Shown here: positions 1 to 8,334 of the stretch, one piece after another
How positions within the stretch are numbered: the first letter of the stretch is position 1
Layout of the letters: every line of letters begins with the position of its first letter
Assembly: GCF_001292705.1 (NCBI RefSeq)
Contig: NZ_LGAK01000001.1
Coordinates: forward strand, 1 to 64,000
DNA: 64,000 nucleotides
Origin: Marinagarivorans algicola
GTDB lineage: Bacteria; Pseudomonadota; Gammaproteobacteria; Pseudomonadales; Cellvibrionaceae
Reading direction: 5' to 3'
Program-made: the position numbers and the translations under genes
Notes under the pieces: model-generated
What the model saw: the letters and a program-made list of their open reading frames with translations, nothing else
Databases searched by the model: none
Told to the model about the DNA's origin: nothing

Positions 1-31
1 AAGGATCTTAAATACGCGTTTTTAGGTACAA

Positions 32-82
32 AAGGCAATGCTAAATGAAAGCAATTATTACTCTTTCAGCTCACATTGCCTT
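32..82 (-). terminator. possible terminator hairpin after queF
   Basis: AAGGCAATG (32-40) pairs with CATTGCCTT (74-82), and an inner TGAAAG/CTTTCA pair shortens the loop. It lies just past the queF stop on the minus strand. Only a short T run follows, so this is a weak call. Confidence 0.35.
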
Positions 83-123
83 ATCTATTATCTATTGTCA
101 TCGAGCGTCTTTTATTAAAGCTG

Positions 124-1005
124 TTATTGCCTTGCGCCTTTAATGCTTGGTGGTATCTGGTTATGACTGCTGCGAAATGGGTTGATATCTAAGCCGCCGC
201 GGCGAGTGTAGCGGGCATACACCCATAAACTACTAGGCTTTAGGGTTTGCCATAAGTCACAGTACATTTGCTCTACACAGTTTTCATGAAAATCTTGGTG
301 GCCGCGATAGCTTACGATATAAGCCAAAAAGCTTTCAGGGGTGATAGCTGCGCCTTCTACTTCTACCCATACGCTGGCCCAATCAGGTTGGCCCGTGACG
401 GGGCAGTTACTTTTTAATAAATGGCTAAATAGTTGTTGTTTTTTTGTGTGAGGTGCTGCGCTATCGTCGGTGGTTAATGCGATAGGCTGTAATAGTGCTG
501 CACTGGGTATATAACTGGGGTTGGCGAGAGCTAAATCATCGACGCAGGTAAAACCTTGAATGCAAGTAGGTGGGTGTTGATAATCATTTAATCTAATCAC
601 CGTCAGTCCTACAGGTTGGCCAGCGGCTTGGGTTAAATCGTTAATCAGAGTTTTTTCTAATTGTGTTTGGTTAATGCGTGTTTGGTTAAATGAATTTAAG
701 TAATATTTAAATGATTTTGACTCAATAATATTAGGACTATTGGCAGGCACACTAAATTCAGCAATCGCTGCACAGGGCTTGCCTGTTTCATCTAACCAAG
801 ACAGTTCATAGCCTGTCCATATATCAACGCCTTTAAATTGCTGGTTAGGCAATGCTTGCAAAGGTAGATGCTCTCGGCAAATACTGCGTGCAATGGGTTG
901 TAGTAATGCGGGGTTGTATTGGTCTTGGTAGGCTTGTTGTTGGCCTAGTGCCAGCTCTAGGCCAAAGCGATTATTATGTTCTTTAGTGTCTTGTGTGTCA
1001 GTCAT
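124..1005 (-). CDS. queF: NADPH-dependent 7-cyano-7-deazaguanine reductase QueF (long, bimodular type)
   Basis: Reduces preQ0 to preQ1 with NADPH, a late step of queuosine tRNA-modification synthesis in the cytoplasm. The protein has 293 residues, the length of the two-domain E. coli-type enzyme rather than the short single-domain form. The N-terminal half carries the ESKSFKYYLNSFNQTR segment (about residues 95-110), typical of QueF substrate binding. The catalytic cysteine is in SNCPVTGQPDW (Cys201), and the C-terminal half has the SYRGHQDFHENCVEQ motif. It lies downstream of the ABC exporter genes on the same strand with a 111-base gap that holds an inverted repeat, so it may have its own promoter. 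No other queuosine genes are in the window. Confidence 0.95.
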   Translation of the reverse strand: MTDTQDTKEHNNRFGLELALGQQQAYQDQYNPALLQPIARSICREHLPLQALPNQQFKGVDIWTGYELSWLDETGKPCAAIAEFSVPANSPNIIESKSFKYYLNSFNQTRINQTQLEKTLINDLTQAAGQPVGLTVIRLNDYQHPPTCIQGFTCVDDLALANPSYIPSAALLQPIALTTDDSAAPHTKKQQLFSHLLKSNCPVTGQPDWASVWVEVEGAAITPESFLAYIVSYRGHQDFHENCVEQMYCDLWQTLKPSSLWVYARYTRRGGLDINPFRSSHNQIPPSIKGARQ

Positions 1006-1034
1006 AGTGTTTTTACTAAAAATAGTGGACTATA

Positions 1035-1071
1035 TGCCATTGCTCAACAATGTAATTACTCAGCAATGGCA
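1035..1071. repeat. inverted repeat between ABC permease and queF
   Basis: TGCCATTGCT (1035-1044) and AGCAATGGCA (1062-1071) are perfect 10-bp complements. A competing pair CAACAATG (1045-1052)/CATTGTTG (1070-1077) overlaps it. It could end the exporter transcript or fold in the queF leader. It has no proper T run. Confidence 0.4.
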
Positions 1072-1116
1072 TTGTTGAATATTTGATGACTTAGTTCGTA
1101 TGATTAAGGTTTGTTA

Positions 1117-1890
1117 TTACTGTTTGAGTTTATGGGTTTTTTCTAATAAGTACCAGCACACGCCATACAAGGCTACAACCATAAGGCAGAGACCGGTAAT
1201 AGCGGCGCCTATATTGATGTCGCTAATGCCTAATATGCCGTATCTAAAGCTGTTGACTAAATACAGTATGGGGTTAAATTGCGATAAAATCTGACCAAAT
1301 GTTGGCAGCATATCGATAGAATAAAAAACACCGCCTAAATATGTGAGTGGTGTTAATACAAAAGTAGGGATAATACTAATATCGTCAAAGCTGTTGGCAA
1401 ACACCGCGTTAATAAAACCCGCGAGCGAAAATAAAACGGCCGCTAAAACAATCACAACCAAGGTAATAAACACATTGTGAATAGCGACCGAGGTAAAAAA
1501 GAACGAAACAGTTGTTACAATAATACCAATCAGTAAGCCCCGCAGTGCACCGCCACTAATATAGCCGGCAATAATAATACTGCTGGGTGTAGGGCTAACT
1601 TGCAGCTCTTCTATGCTGCGATTAAATTTGGCGCTAAAAAAAGACGACACCACGTTAGAGTAGCTGTTGTTAATAACCGCCATCATCACAAGCCCAGGCA
1701 CCACAAAAGTAATGTAGGGCGTGCCGCTCATCTCGCCTATACGCTCGCCAATAAGCTTGCCAAAAATAATAAAATACAAGCTCATAGTGATAACAGGTGG
1801 TAATAAGGTTTGCACCCAAATACGGGTAAAGCGTTTGATTTCTTTGCGGACTAAAGTGGCGTAAGCCACCCATAACTGCTGAATGTTCAT
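1117..1890 (-). CDS. yadH: ABC-2 type transporter permease, YadH family
   Basis: Membrane subunit of an ABC exporter, 257 residues, matching the roughly 256 of E. coli YadH. Hydrophobic segments are spread through the chain (about residues 20-45, 60-80, 105-130, 135-165, 170-195 and 230-250), giving the six-helix ABC-2 layout. The start codon overlaps the stop of the ATPase gene (ATGA), so the two are translationally coupled. Substrate is unknown; family members are annotated only as putative exporters. A stretch near residues 85-100 (FNRSIEELQVSPTPSS) is typical of ABC-2 permeases. Confidence 0.85.
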   Translation of the reverse strand: MNIQQLWVAYATLVRKEIKRFTRIWVQTLLPPVITMSLYFIIFGKLIGERIGEMSGTPYITFVVPGLVMMAVINNSYSNVVSSFFSAKFNRSIEELQVSPTPSSIIIAGYISGGALRGLLIGIIVTTVSFFFTSVAIHNVFITLVVIVLAAVLFSLAGFINAVFANSFDDISIIPTFVLTPLTYLGGVFYSIDMLPTFGQILSQFNPILYLVNSFRYGILGISDINIGAAITGLCLMVVALYGVCWYLLEKTHKLKQ

Positions 1891-2807
1891 GCGGTCCCTT
1901 TGTTGACAAGTTTTACAAAAAGCTCTTCTAGGCGATTGGTTTTGTTGCGCATACTGGTAATGTTAATGGCATGTTGCGATAAGTGATTAAAGACGGCGTT
2001 TAATGACTGCCCTTTTGTAATTTCGACCTCTAGGGTATTTTCGTCACTTTGTGTCAACGTGTAGCCATGCAGTGGGGGAAGGGTATTGGGCTGTATGTCG
2101 CAATCGAGAATAAACACTTCACAATCTAAGCGCTTGAGTAGCTCTTTGGTATTGGTGTTTTCGGCAATTTTACCGTCATTAATGATGGCGATATTGCGGC
2201 ACAATTGCTCGGCTTCTTCGAGGTAGTGCGTGGTTAAAATAATGGTAGTGCCTTCACGGTTAATGCGTTGTAAAAACTCCCACATAGAGCGCCTTAGCTC
2301 AATATCTACCCCAGCGGTAGGCTCATCTAGCACCAGCAGCTTAGGTTTGTGTACCAGCGCGCGGGCAATCATTAGGCGGCGCTTCATACCACCCGATAAC
2401 ATACGCGCTTGTGTATCGCGTTTATCCCATAGATCGAGTTGTTTGAGTAGCTCATTGGCACGGCTAACCGCTTGTGATTTAGGTAGGCCATAATAACCTG
2501 CCTGGTTAACCACAATATCAAAGACTTTTTCGAAGACGTGAAAGTTGAATTCTTGGGGCACTAAGCCTAAATACTGTTTCGCTTGGCTAAATTGAGTGTC
2601 AGTATTACAGCCAAAAACACTCACGTTGCCAGTGGTTTTTTGGATGAGTGAGCTAATAATGCCAATCGTAGTCGACTTGCCGGCACCATTGGGGCCCAGT
2701 AGTGCAAAAAAATCACCTTGCTCGACGGTAAGGTCGATGCCTTTTAGTGCGGTAAAGCCGTTGCCGTAAGTTTTGGTTAGGCCGGTAATGGCCAAAGCAG
2801 GAACCAT
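1887..2807 (-). CDS. yadG: ABC transporter ATP-binding protein, YadG family
   Basis: Cytoplasmic ATPase that powers the YadH-like permease encoded immediately downstream. 306 residues. Walker A is GPNGAGKST (about residues 38-46), the signature is LSGGMKRR (about 138-145), and Walker B is LLVLDEPTAGVD (about 157-168), followed by an H-loop in TTHYLEE. The N-terminal stretch through GIISSL is close to the E. coli YadG sequence as I remember it. It starts at ATG 2805-2807 and forms a two-gene operon with the permease, with queF further downstream. The transported substrate cannot be read from the sequence. Confidence 0.9.
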   Translation of the reverse strand: MVPALAITGLTKTYGNGFTALKGIDLTVEQGDFFALLGPNGAGKSTTIGIISSLIQKTTGNVSVFGCNTDTQFSQAKQYLGLVPQEFNFHVFEKVFDIVVNQAGYYGLPKSQAVSRANELLKQLDLWDKRDTQARMLSGGMKRRLMIARALVHKPKLLVLDEPTAGVDIELRRSMWEFLQRINREGTTIILTTHYLEEAEQLCRNIAIINDGKIAENTNTKELLKRLDCEVFILDCDIQPNTLPPLHGYTLTQSDENTLEVEITKGQSLNAVFNHLSQHAINITSMRNKTNRLEELFVKLVNKGTA

Positions 2808-2905
2808 AAAAAACGCCTCAAATGTGTAGTGATAATCAAGGCGTTATGGTAGGGGAATGTGGTGCTGGGCACCACATTTTAATTGAAGTGTGAGTGATTA
2901 AATGC

Positions 2906-3007
2906 CTAGCGCTTGTATAAGACGCCTTCTGCAACCATCAAGCCTGCTTCGCCTTCGACGTGCTTGCGGAAGCTGGCACGGATAGGCAGTAGGCATTTTG
3001 GCTTGAG
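2906..3007 (-). pseudogene. possible remnant of a gene 3' end (33 codons)
   Basis: On the minus strand an open stretch of 33 codons ends in TAG and contains the coding-like peptide PIRASFRKHVEGEAGLMVAE. It is preceded directly by an in-frame stop (3008-3010) and has no start or ribosome site. It looks like the surviving C-terminus of a lost gene. I do not recognise the family. Apart from this and a -10 element, I see nothing else in the 385-base gap 2808-3192. Confidence 0.3.
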
Positions 3008-3153
3008 CTAGATGATGTGATGATCTCTAGGCTGGATGTTGAGCTATAAAGAGTGGACTGCTAATCGCTGAGTAAACAAAAGTTCTTTTAGTGTGTGTGA
3101 GTCTACATTTTTTGTATTGCGCAGTTTTCTCGCCCTTATAGTGGCGTATTCCG

Positions 3154-3159
3154 TATAAT
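3154..3159 (+). promoter_or_regulatory. sigma70-like -10 box for the DUF4265-like gene
   Basis: A perfect TATAAT lies 34 bases before the chosen start at 3193. No good -35 is seen at 16-18 bases upstream, so the promoter may need an activator or the box may be chance. Confidence 0.35.
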
Positions 3160-3192
3160 GGAGGCTTTTTGAAACCGTCTGTAGGGAGTGTT

Positions 3193-3669
3193 ATGTCTTC
3201 GTTAAGTGTGATTGAAATGTATGCGGGTATTGGCCCCGATGGCAAACAAGTGGCTGAAAAGCTGCAGGTGAATGTGCGCGAGGATAACGCTTGTCAACTA
3301 GTGCGCTCGCCTGCGTTTATTAAAGGTTTGGCCGGTGGCGATGTGGTAATGCTCAACAAACAAAGCGGCCAATTTGAGCTAACCCAGCGCAGTGGTAATG
3401 TGTGTATTCGAGTCTTTAGCAAAAATGATCTTGCGGCTGTGGCTGAGCGCTTAACGCCAGAGCTTGAAAAGCTAGGGGGCGATTTAGATATAGAAACCCC
3501 GCGTATGTTGGTGTTTACCATTCATGTGAGTTGTGGCTTTGACAAAATAGAAGCTATTTTAAATGCAGCTATGCACGATGGTAGTGTGTGGTTATACGGT
3601 AATGTTTACAGTGAAGAAGACGGCGAAACGCCACTCAATTGGTGGCAAGAGATTCTTAAACCGCAATAA
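3193..3669 (+). CDS. DUF4265-like cytoplasmic protein
   Basis: 158-residue soluble protein of unknown function. The frame is open from a TTG at 3169, but the ATG at 3193 has a good ribosome site (TAGGGAG at 3182-3188) and is preferred. An N-terminal beta-rich part (about residues 10-75) has the pattern of a small barrel (GLAGGDVVMLN, FELTQRSGNVCIRVFS). The second half alternates helix and strand and ends in a Trp-rich segment, GSVWLYGNVYSEEDGETPLNWW. The overall pattern resembles DUF4265 proteins, but this is a memory-based assignment. yaaA follows after 63 bases on the same strand and may be cotranscribed. Confidence 0.6.
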   Translation: MSSLSVIEMYAGIGPDGKQVAEKLQVNVREDNACQLVRSPAFIKGLAGGDVVMLNKQSGQFELTQRSGNVCIRVFSKNDLAAVAERLTPELEKLGGDLDIETPRMLVFTIHVSCGFDKIEAILNAAMHDGSVWLYGNVYSEEDGETPLNWWQEILKPQ

Positions 3670-3732
3670 TCGAGTCTTTTCGGATTGACTTTTACGTCAA
3701 TATTTACTTGTACTTCAATAAAAGGTCACAGC

Positions 3733-4509
3733 GTGTTACTGGTTATATCCCCCGCAAAAAATTTAGACGAAACTAGCGAGCTACCTAACGTTAAAGCCAC
3801 TCAGCCGGCACTGTTAAGCGAGGCCGCAACGCTCATTAAGCAATTGCAGTCCTTGGCGCCACACGATATATGTACACTCATGAAACTGTCAGACAAGTTA
3901 GGGACCCTCAATTACGAGCGGTTTCAAGCGTGGCAGCAGCCCTTCACACTCAGTAATGCGCGCCCTGCGGTATTAACCTTTAATGGTGATGTATACCAAG
4001 GTTTAGATGCCGCTAACTTTAGCGGTGATGACTTTGCTTTTGCCCAAAAGCATTTACGCATTTTGTCCGGTCTTTATGGTCTGTTGCGCCCGCTCGATTT
4101 GATACAAGCTTATCGCTTAGAGATGGGTACTAAATTTGCCAATAATCGCGGCAAAGATTTATATGCTTTTTGGGGTACCATGATTACCGATGCATTAAAT
4201 GCTGAGCTGAAAAAGCAAGGCAGTAATACCGTGGTTAATTTAGCCTCTACCGAATATTTTAAAGCGGTAAAAGTTAAGCAATTAAATGCCGATATTATTG
4301 AGCCTGTTTTTAAAGATTATAAAAATGGCCAATACAAAATCATCAGCTTTTATGCCAAAAAAGCACGCGGTTTAATGAGTGCCTATTGCATTAAAAACGC
4401 CATTACCAAGCCCGAGCAACTCAAAGCATTTGATGTGGCCGGTTATGGCTTTAGCGCCGCAGAGTCTACAGCTCATAAATGGGTGTTTACGCGTAACTTA
4501 GAGGCTTAA
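3733..4509 (+). CDS. yaaA: Peroxide stress protein YaaA (UPF0246/DUF328)
   Basis: Cytoplasmic protein that in E. coli limits free iron and DNA damage during hydrogen peroxide stress and binds DNA. I chose the GTG at 3733 because the protein then starts [13 protein letters not shown], matching the family N-terminus, and has 258 residues, the E. coli length. The frame is also open from a TTG at 3685. AAAGG at 3721-3725 can serve as ribosome site. Family hallmarks are [13 protein letters not shown] (about residues 76-88), [15 protein letters not shown] and the C-terminal FYAKKARG. A hairpin with a T run lies at 4589-4620. Confidence 0.93.
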   Translation: MLLVISPAKNLDETSELPNVKATQPALLSEAATLIKQLQSLAPHDICTLMKLSDKLGTLNYERFQAWQQPFTLSNARPAVLTFNGDVYQGLDAANFSGDDFAFAQKHLRILSGLYGLLRPLDLIQAYRLEMGTKFANNRGKDLYAFWGTMITDALNAELKKQGSNTVVNLASTEYFKAVKVKQLNADIIEPVFKDYKNGQYKIISFYAKKARGLMSAYCIKNAITKPEQLKAFDVAGYGFSAAESTAHKWVFTRNLEA

Positions 4510-4588
4510 ATAAAGTCACGGTGATCCCTTTTTTTGCTCAATATGGGTGCATCAGCGCTTAGGTCCAGTATACATAAATAAATTAATT

Positions 4589-4620
4589 GGCGCCTAAAAG
4601 ATTCTTATGACGCCTTTTTT
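4589..4620 (+). terminator. possible terminator after yaaA
   Basis: GGCG (4589-4592) pairs with CGCC (4611-4614), with a short TAA/TTA inner pair, followed directly by six T. The stem is short, so it is weak. The rest of the 4510-4802 gap is AT-rich with no other element I can support. Confidence 0.35.
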
Positions 4621-4802
4621 GATAAGCAGGCCATAAACAGTTTATAAGGGTAGGTAGTGTCGGTGAAGCATTAAAAATATGAGGTTAAAAGTGTGCCTTT
4701 TTTGTTTAAAATTAGCGCACATTTTATGAAATAGCATTTTTTTATGATTAATTGCTATGTTATCTTTGATTCTTGATCAATAACTTCATAAGAGAATATT
4801 TA

Positions 4803-5732
4803 ATGTGTTTGAATAAAAAAATGACTTTAGCGACGGCAACGGCTTTGGCGACTTTATTTATGAGTGGCTGTGGGAGTGATTCTAAGTCTTCACCGACACC
4901 CAGTAGTCAAGGTGCCAGTAGTCAAGATATCAGTAGTCAATATTCTAGTAGTCAAGGCTCTACAAGTAGCGACGGCTCCAGTAGTAGCCAAGGGCCTAAA
5001 AGTGAATTTAGTGGCATTTGGCTGACTATTCAAGACCCAGAAGATGTAGCTAGTGAGGATTACCAAGATCAAGTGGTGGTTATTGGTGATGATGGCGTTG
5101 TCTCGTATTATCATTGTGACTTTTTTGAGTACGCATTTTCGGCGATGTTCGAGGAGGCGATAAATGAAGAGGGGCGCATCAGTTATCACTACAAAAGTCG
5201 TTTTGACAATGAAAAAAGAGCACTCTCTTTTAGCTTTGACGGTGATTTACTAAAAACGGCTGATGTAGGAGAGGAAGAGCCTGAGGATATCTTTATCGAA
5301 ACGCATGAAAAAGTAGAGGCTATGCCTAGCAGCTGTTACTCGGGACTCTTTGAAACCGCGCTTAAAAATACTGTGCCCACTACACTTTCGAGCGAGCAAG
5401 ATACTGGCATTACACTCGATTATAAATACCGATTAACAGAGCCGCGGCCTGACGAAAAATTTGGTATAGAGTTAAGAGGCTACCGAGCTACCGATACCGC
5501 AGAAGAGAGCTTTTATGATTTTCCAGAGGTGGATAAAATTATAGAGCCTAACCCGGCGACGGGTAACAATATTGTAGAGGGTAGCTTTACATTTACCATC
5601 AGTGCCGCGGTACTCAAAAGAGAAGGTATAGAGGCTGTCGAGTTGGACTTTGTCACCTATGACGCCGATAATACGACCAGTGCGTATAATTTAGATAATG
5701 AGGTGAAAACCTTTACGGTGACCATGCCTTAG
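4803..5732 (+). CDS. Ser-rich linker lipoprotein of unknown function
   Basis: 309-residue predicted lipoprotein. The start is ATG 4803; an upstream in-frame TTG at 4773 has no ribosome site. A lysine-containing N-region and hydrophobic core end in the lipobox MSGC, so Cys becomes residue 1 of the mature protein. It is followed by a linker of about 35 residues built from SSQxx repeats, then a globular acidic domain starting at SGIWLTIQDPED. The remaining Cys residues in the mature domain (YHCDFF, SSCYSG) could form one disulfide. The serine linker style is typical of Cellvibrionales exported proteins. I do not recognise the domain. The gene stands alone, flanked by long gaps. Confidence 0.8.
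   Translation: MCLNKKMTLATATALATLFMSGCGSDSKSSPTPSSQGASSQDISSQYSSSQGSTSSDGSSSSQGPKSEFSGIWLTIQDPEDVASEDYQDQVVVIGDDGVVSYYHCDFFEYAFSAMFEEAINEEGRISYHYKSRFDNEKRALSFSFDGDLLKTADVGEEEPEDIFIETHEKVEAMPSSCYSGLFETALKNTVPTTLSSEQDTGITLDYKYRLTEPRPDEKFGIELRGYRATDTAEESFYDFPEVDKIIEPNPATGNNIVEGSFTFTISAAVLKREGIEAVELDFVTYDADNTTSAYNLDNEVKTFTVTMP
4902..4961 (+). repeat. 15-bp tandem repeat encoding the SSQxx linker
   Basis: Four in-frame copies of a 15-base unit beginning AGTAGTCAA, at 4902, 4917, 4932 and 4947, encode SSQGA, SSQDI, SSQYS and SSQGS. Such an in-frame array can change linker length by slippage without breaking the gene. Confidence 0.85.
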
Positions 5733-5750
5733 TAACACCTTGATGTTTTA

Positions 5751-5774
5751 AAAGGCGGCCTTTGGGCTGCCTTT
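5751..5774 (+). terminator. hairpin after the lipoprotein gene
   Basis: AAAGGC and GCCTTT pair, with extra inner GC pairs, 18 bases after the stop. The T run is only three long. The rest of the 5733-6161 gap holds a perfect GCTTGGC/GCCAAGC hairpin (5798-5816), a short 11-base direct repeat around 5828-5855, and the structured stretch at 6082-6114. Confidence 0.4.
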
Positions 5775-6081
5775 ACCACTACCACAAAAACATGCACGCT
5801 TGGCTGTATGCCAAGCTGGCTCTTGTATAGGTTCTAATAGGCTCTAATAGGTTCTGTGCATAGATTTTGTCCACAGTTCTATGTAAGCTCTATGCGCCGC
5901 ATAACCTTCGGTTAGTTTCTCTGACCGCTCATACGCAATCTCTCATCGAATTTTTGACGCAATAAAAATCCATGCTCTGCTTTAGTGGGTGCGTCGCATG
6001 TCAATTTCGGTATATAAAATACGCCTACAAGATTATTTAAGTCTTTATATTGTTTGTGCCAAGGGCGCTTGCAAGCAAAAA

Positions 6082-6114
6082 CCAGCTAACCTAAAAGAGA
6101 GGTTCACCCGCTGG
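6082..6114 (+). promoter_or_regulatory. structured leader upstream of the REC-PilZ gene
   Basis: CCAGC (6082-6086) pairs with GCTGG (6110-6114), enclosing AACCT (6088-6092)/AGGTT (6100-6104). A competing CACCC/GGGTG pair follows. The fold lies 48 bases before the start of a regulator gene and could affect its translation. It does not match a known riboswitch consensus I can recall. Confidence 0.3.
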
Positions 6115-6161
6115 AATGGGTGCGGCTGAGATTTTTGAGACTTGAATGAAAGAGGTCTGTA

Positions 6162-7022
6162 ATGCCGGTAAAAATTATGGTGGCTGATGATGCTACTTTT
6201 GTGCGCGATATGATTAAGCGTACCCTTCGTACAATGGTGCAGGGTGTGGAGCTATTAGAGGCGCCCGATGGCGCTCGCGCCCGAGTGATTATCAAGCAAA
6301 AACAGCCTGATCTTATTTTGTCGGATTGGGAGATGCCAGAACTCAGTGGTGAAGAGCTACTCCAGTGGTTGCGAGAAGAGTCCCCCACACCCAAAACACC
6401 TTTCATTATGATTACCAGTCGTGGTGACCGCGAGCATGTTATGGCAGCGGTGCAGGCAGGGGTTAACGATTACATCTCTAAGCCTTTTACCCCCGAAGAG
6501 CTGATCCGCAAAGTTGCTAAACAACTTAAAAAGTTGAATATCAGCTTAAAGCCTGGCGGCGATCCCGACAAAAAAGTACAACAAGACTCCCTGTCGTTAT
6601 TAACCAACGGCGCGACCAAGCCCAAAGCCAAACCGGCCGTGGTTAACCCATTTGCTAGTCCACAGGCAGCAAGCGCTGAGCCAAAGGTCAAGCCTGCGGC
6701 CAAAAAAGCAAAAGGAGGCAATTTTGAGGGCAGAGCAGTCTTACGTTTGGCTGGCAAAGCGCCTTTGGAGTGCGCGGTACGCGAGGCTTCTTTGCAGGCG
6801 TTAGGAGTGTTTTTGGTACGACCTGATCAAATACCCTGCGTTTTTGATCAGGCGGTTGTTGACTTAGCGGATAAAAACGAGCAATTAATTGCCACTATTA
6901 ATGCTTACATTCATAGCGTGCAAGCGGTAGAGCCCAATGCTGCCAGCCGAGGCATTAAAGTGGTGGTACGCTTTGTGGATAATGACCCCGCTAAAATGGA
7001 AGCGCTTTCATTGCATCTGTAG
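6162..7022 (+). CDS. Response regulator with CheY-like REC and C-terminal PilZ-like domain
   Basis: 286 residues. The REC domain spans about residues 1-125: acidic pair DD (9-10), phosphoacceptor Asp in LILSDWEMP (about residue 55), conserved Thr/Ser in MITSRGD and Lys in YISKPFTPEEL. A linker rich in Lys, Ala and Pro (about 135-188) leads to a final domain of about 95 residues starting GRAVLRLAGKAPLECAVREAS. That has the shape of a PilZ-type domain, although the canonical RxxxR motif is not obvious, so c-di-GMP binding is uncertain. A good ribosome site, GAAAGAGG, precedes ATG 6162. No partner kinase is nearby. A role in motility or surface behaviour is inferred only. Confidence 0.8.
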   Translation: MPVKIMVADDATFVRDMIKRTLRTMVQGVELLEAPDGARARVIIKQKQPDLILSDWEMPELSGEELLQWLREESPTPKTPFIMITSRGDREHVMAAVQAGVNDYISKPFTPEELIRKVAKQLKKLNISLKPGGDPDKKVQQDSLSLLTNGATKPKAKPAVVNPFASPQAASAEPKVKPAAKKAKGGNFEGRAVLRLAGKAPLECAVREASLQALGVFLVRPDQIPCVFDQAVVDLADKNEQLIATINAYIHSVQAVEPNAASRGIKVVVRFVDNDPAKMEALSLHL

Positions 7023-7106
7023 TGAGCACTTGTCAGTGTCAGCATAGGCCAAGCACTGATGAAGGTAGACGCCGTGTTCTACTTAAGTGAATGACGCCTG
7101 AGGGGT

Positions 7107-8168
7107 TTAAAAGCCTTCTAGTACTAGCTTGCCGATTGATTGGCCCGACTCGAGTATCTCGTGAGCGGCTCGCAGGTTCTTGGCGTTGATAGCCCCTAAA
7201 TTTTTGCCGATGGTTGTTTTAATAAAACCTTGATCAACAAGGCTCGAGACTTGGTTGAGTAGCTCGCTTTGGCTTTGAATGTCGGCGGCATTAAACATTG
7301 AGCGGGCAAACATAAATTCAATATGTAGCGATAAACTTTTAGGCTTTAGTTTCATCACCTCTAGAGGTGCTTTGGGGTCGTCAATCATAGCGATTTTGCC
7401 AAAAGGTGCTAAGAGCTCGATATAGGTATCGTAGTAATACTCTGTACTGTTTAGGCTGGCGATATGGGTGACTTGACCTAAACCGAGCGCTTCAATTTGT
7501 GGCTGCAAAGGCTTAGAGTGGTCAACAACATGGTCGGCGCCTAGTGCTTTAACCCAGGCTTGTGAGCTAGGGCGTGACGCGGTAGCAATCACGGTAGCAC
7601 CTGTAATAGCTTTGGCTAACTGTAATAATATAGAGCCAACACCACCGGCTGCGCCAATGACCAGTAGTACTTCCTGTGTTGTTGTCGTGGCCTCGGGTGC
7701 TTGCTGTTCGATGGCTAAATGGTCAAATAATAGCTCCCATGCGGTAATTGTGGTGAGCGGCAAGGCTGCGGCTTCGGCATCCGCTAGGCTTTTGGGTTTG
7801 TGCCCTACAATGCGCTCGTCAACCAATTGGTACTCAGCATTACTGCCTTGGCGGTTAAGGTCGCCAGCATAAAATACAGTGTCGCCAGGCTTAAAGTGAC
7901 TAGCAGCTGCACCAGTGGCAATCACTTCGCCAACAGCATCCCAGCCAATAATTTTTGTTTCGCCGATAGCGGGGGGCATGTTTTGGCGAATTTTGTAATC
8001 GACGGGGTTAACGGCAATGGCTTTGACTTTAACCAGTAAATCGCGGCCGGTAGCAATAGGCTGGGCAACCTCTACGTCCAAGAGTGAGGATGCATCACTA
8101 ATAGGCAGTGACTGGGTGTAGCCGATGGCTTTCATGGTGTTGCTTGATGACGTCGTTGCTGTGCTCAT
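7107..8168 (-). CDS. Zinc-type alcohol dehydrogenase-like / quinone oxidoreductase family protein
   Basis: 353-residue NAD(P)H-dependent medium-chain oxidoreductase. An N-terminal GroES-like domain (KAIAVNPVDYKIR, GWDAVGEV) is followed by a Rossmann domain with VIGAAGGVGSILLQLAK (about residues 168-184). Catalytic zinc ligands are not evident, which fits the zinc-independent quinone oxidoreductase branch (TIGR02817-like family). The substrate is unknown. It diverges from a LysR gene across a 166-base gap with a near-perfect palindrome, so this gene is the likely target of that regulator. An alternative start at the internal ATG (residue 12) would remove an STATTSSSNT-like tail. Confidence 0.85.
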   Translation of the reverse strand: MSTATTSSSNTMKAIGYTQSLPISDASSLLDVEVAQPIATGRDLLVKVKAIAVNPVDYKIRQNMPPAIGETKIIGWDAVGEVIATGAAASHFKPGDTVFYAGDLNRQGSNAEYQLVDERIVGHKPKSLADAEAAALPLTTITAWELLFDHLAIEQQAPEATTTTQEVLLVIGAAGGVGSILLQLAKAITGATVIATASRPSSQAWVKALGADHVVDHSKPLQPQIEALGLGQVTHIASLNSTEYYYDTYIELLAPFGKIAMIDDPKAPLEVMKLKPKSLSLHIEFMFARSMFNAADIQSQSELLNQVSSLVDQGFIKTTIGKNLGAINAKNLRAAHEILESGQSIGKLVLEGF

Positions 8169-8259
8169 AATGATGACTCGTGAGTGTGGGTGAATGTGGT
8201 TGGCTTGTGAGTATATTAGGCGGTGTTGTTAATATAATAAATAGTGTAATCTTTGAATA

Positions 8260-8282
8260 ATTATCAAATTATATTTGATAAT
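8260..8282. promoter_or_regulatory. palindromic operator candidate between ADH and lysR genes
   Basis: ATTATCAAA (8260-8268) and TTTGATAAT (8274-8282) are perfect 9-bp arms around a 5-base centre. The position in a divergent gap next to a LysR-type gene fits an LTTR recognition site controlling both promoters. Confidence 0.55.
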
Positions 8283-8334
8283 AACTGAATGCCTTATGAT
8301 TAACAGTCTTGAATATTATTAAACCGTATGTGAG

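Noticed and set aside
1040-1071. GTAATTACTCAGC as a repeat-family end near queF
   Set aside because: It is part of a separate inverted repeat and no core of the family follows.
6061-6160. c-di-GMP riboswitch before the REC-PilZ gene
   Set aside because: The fold lacks the conserved GEMM sequence blocks.
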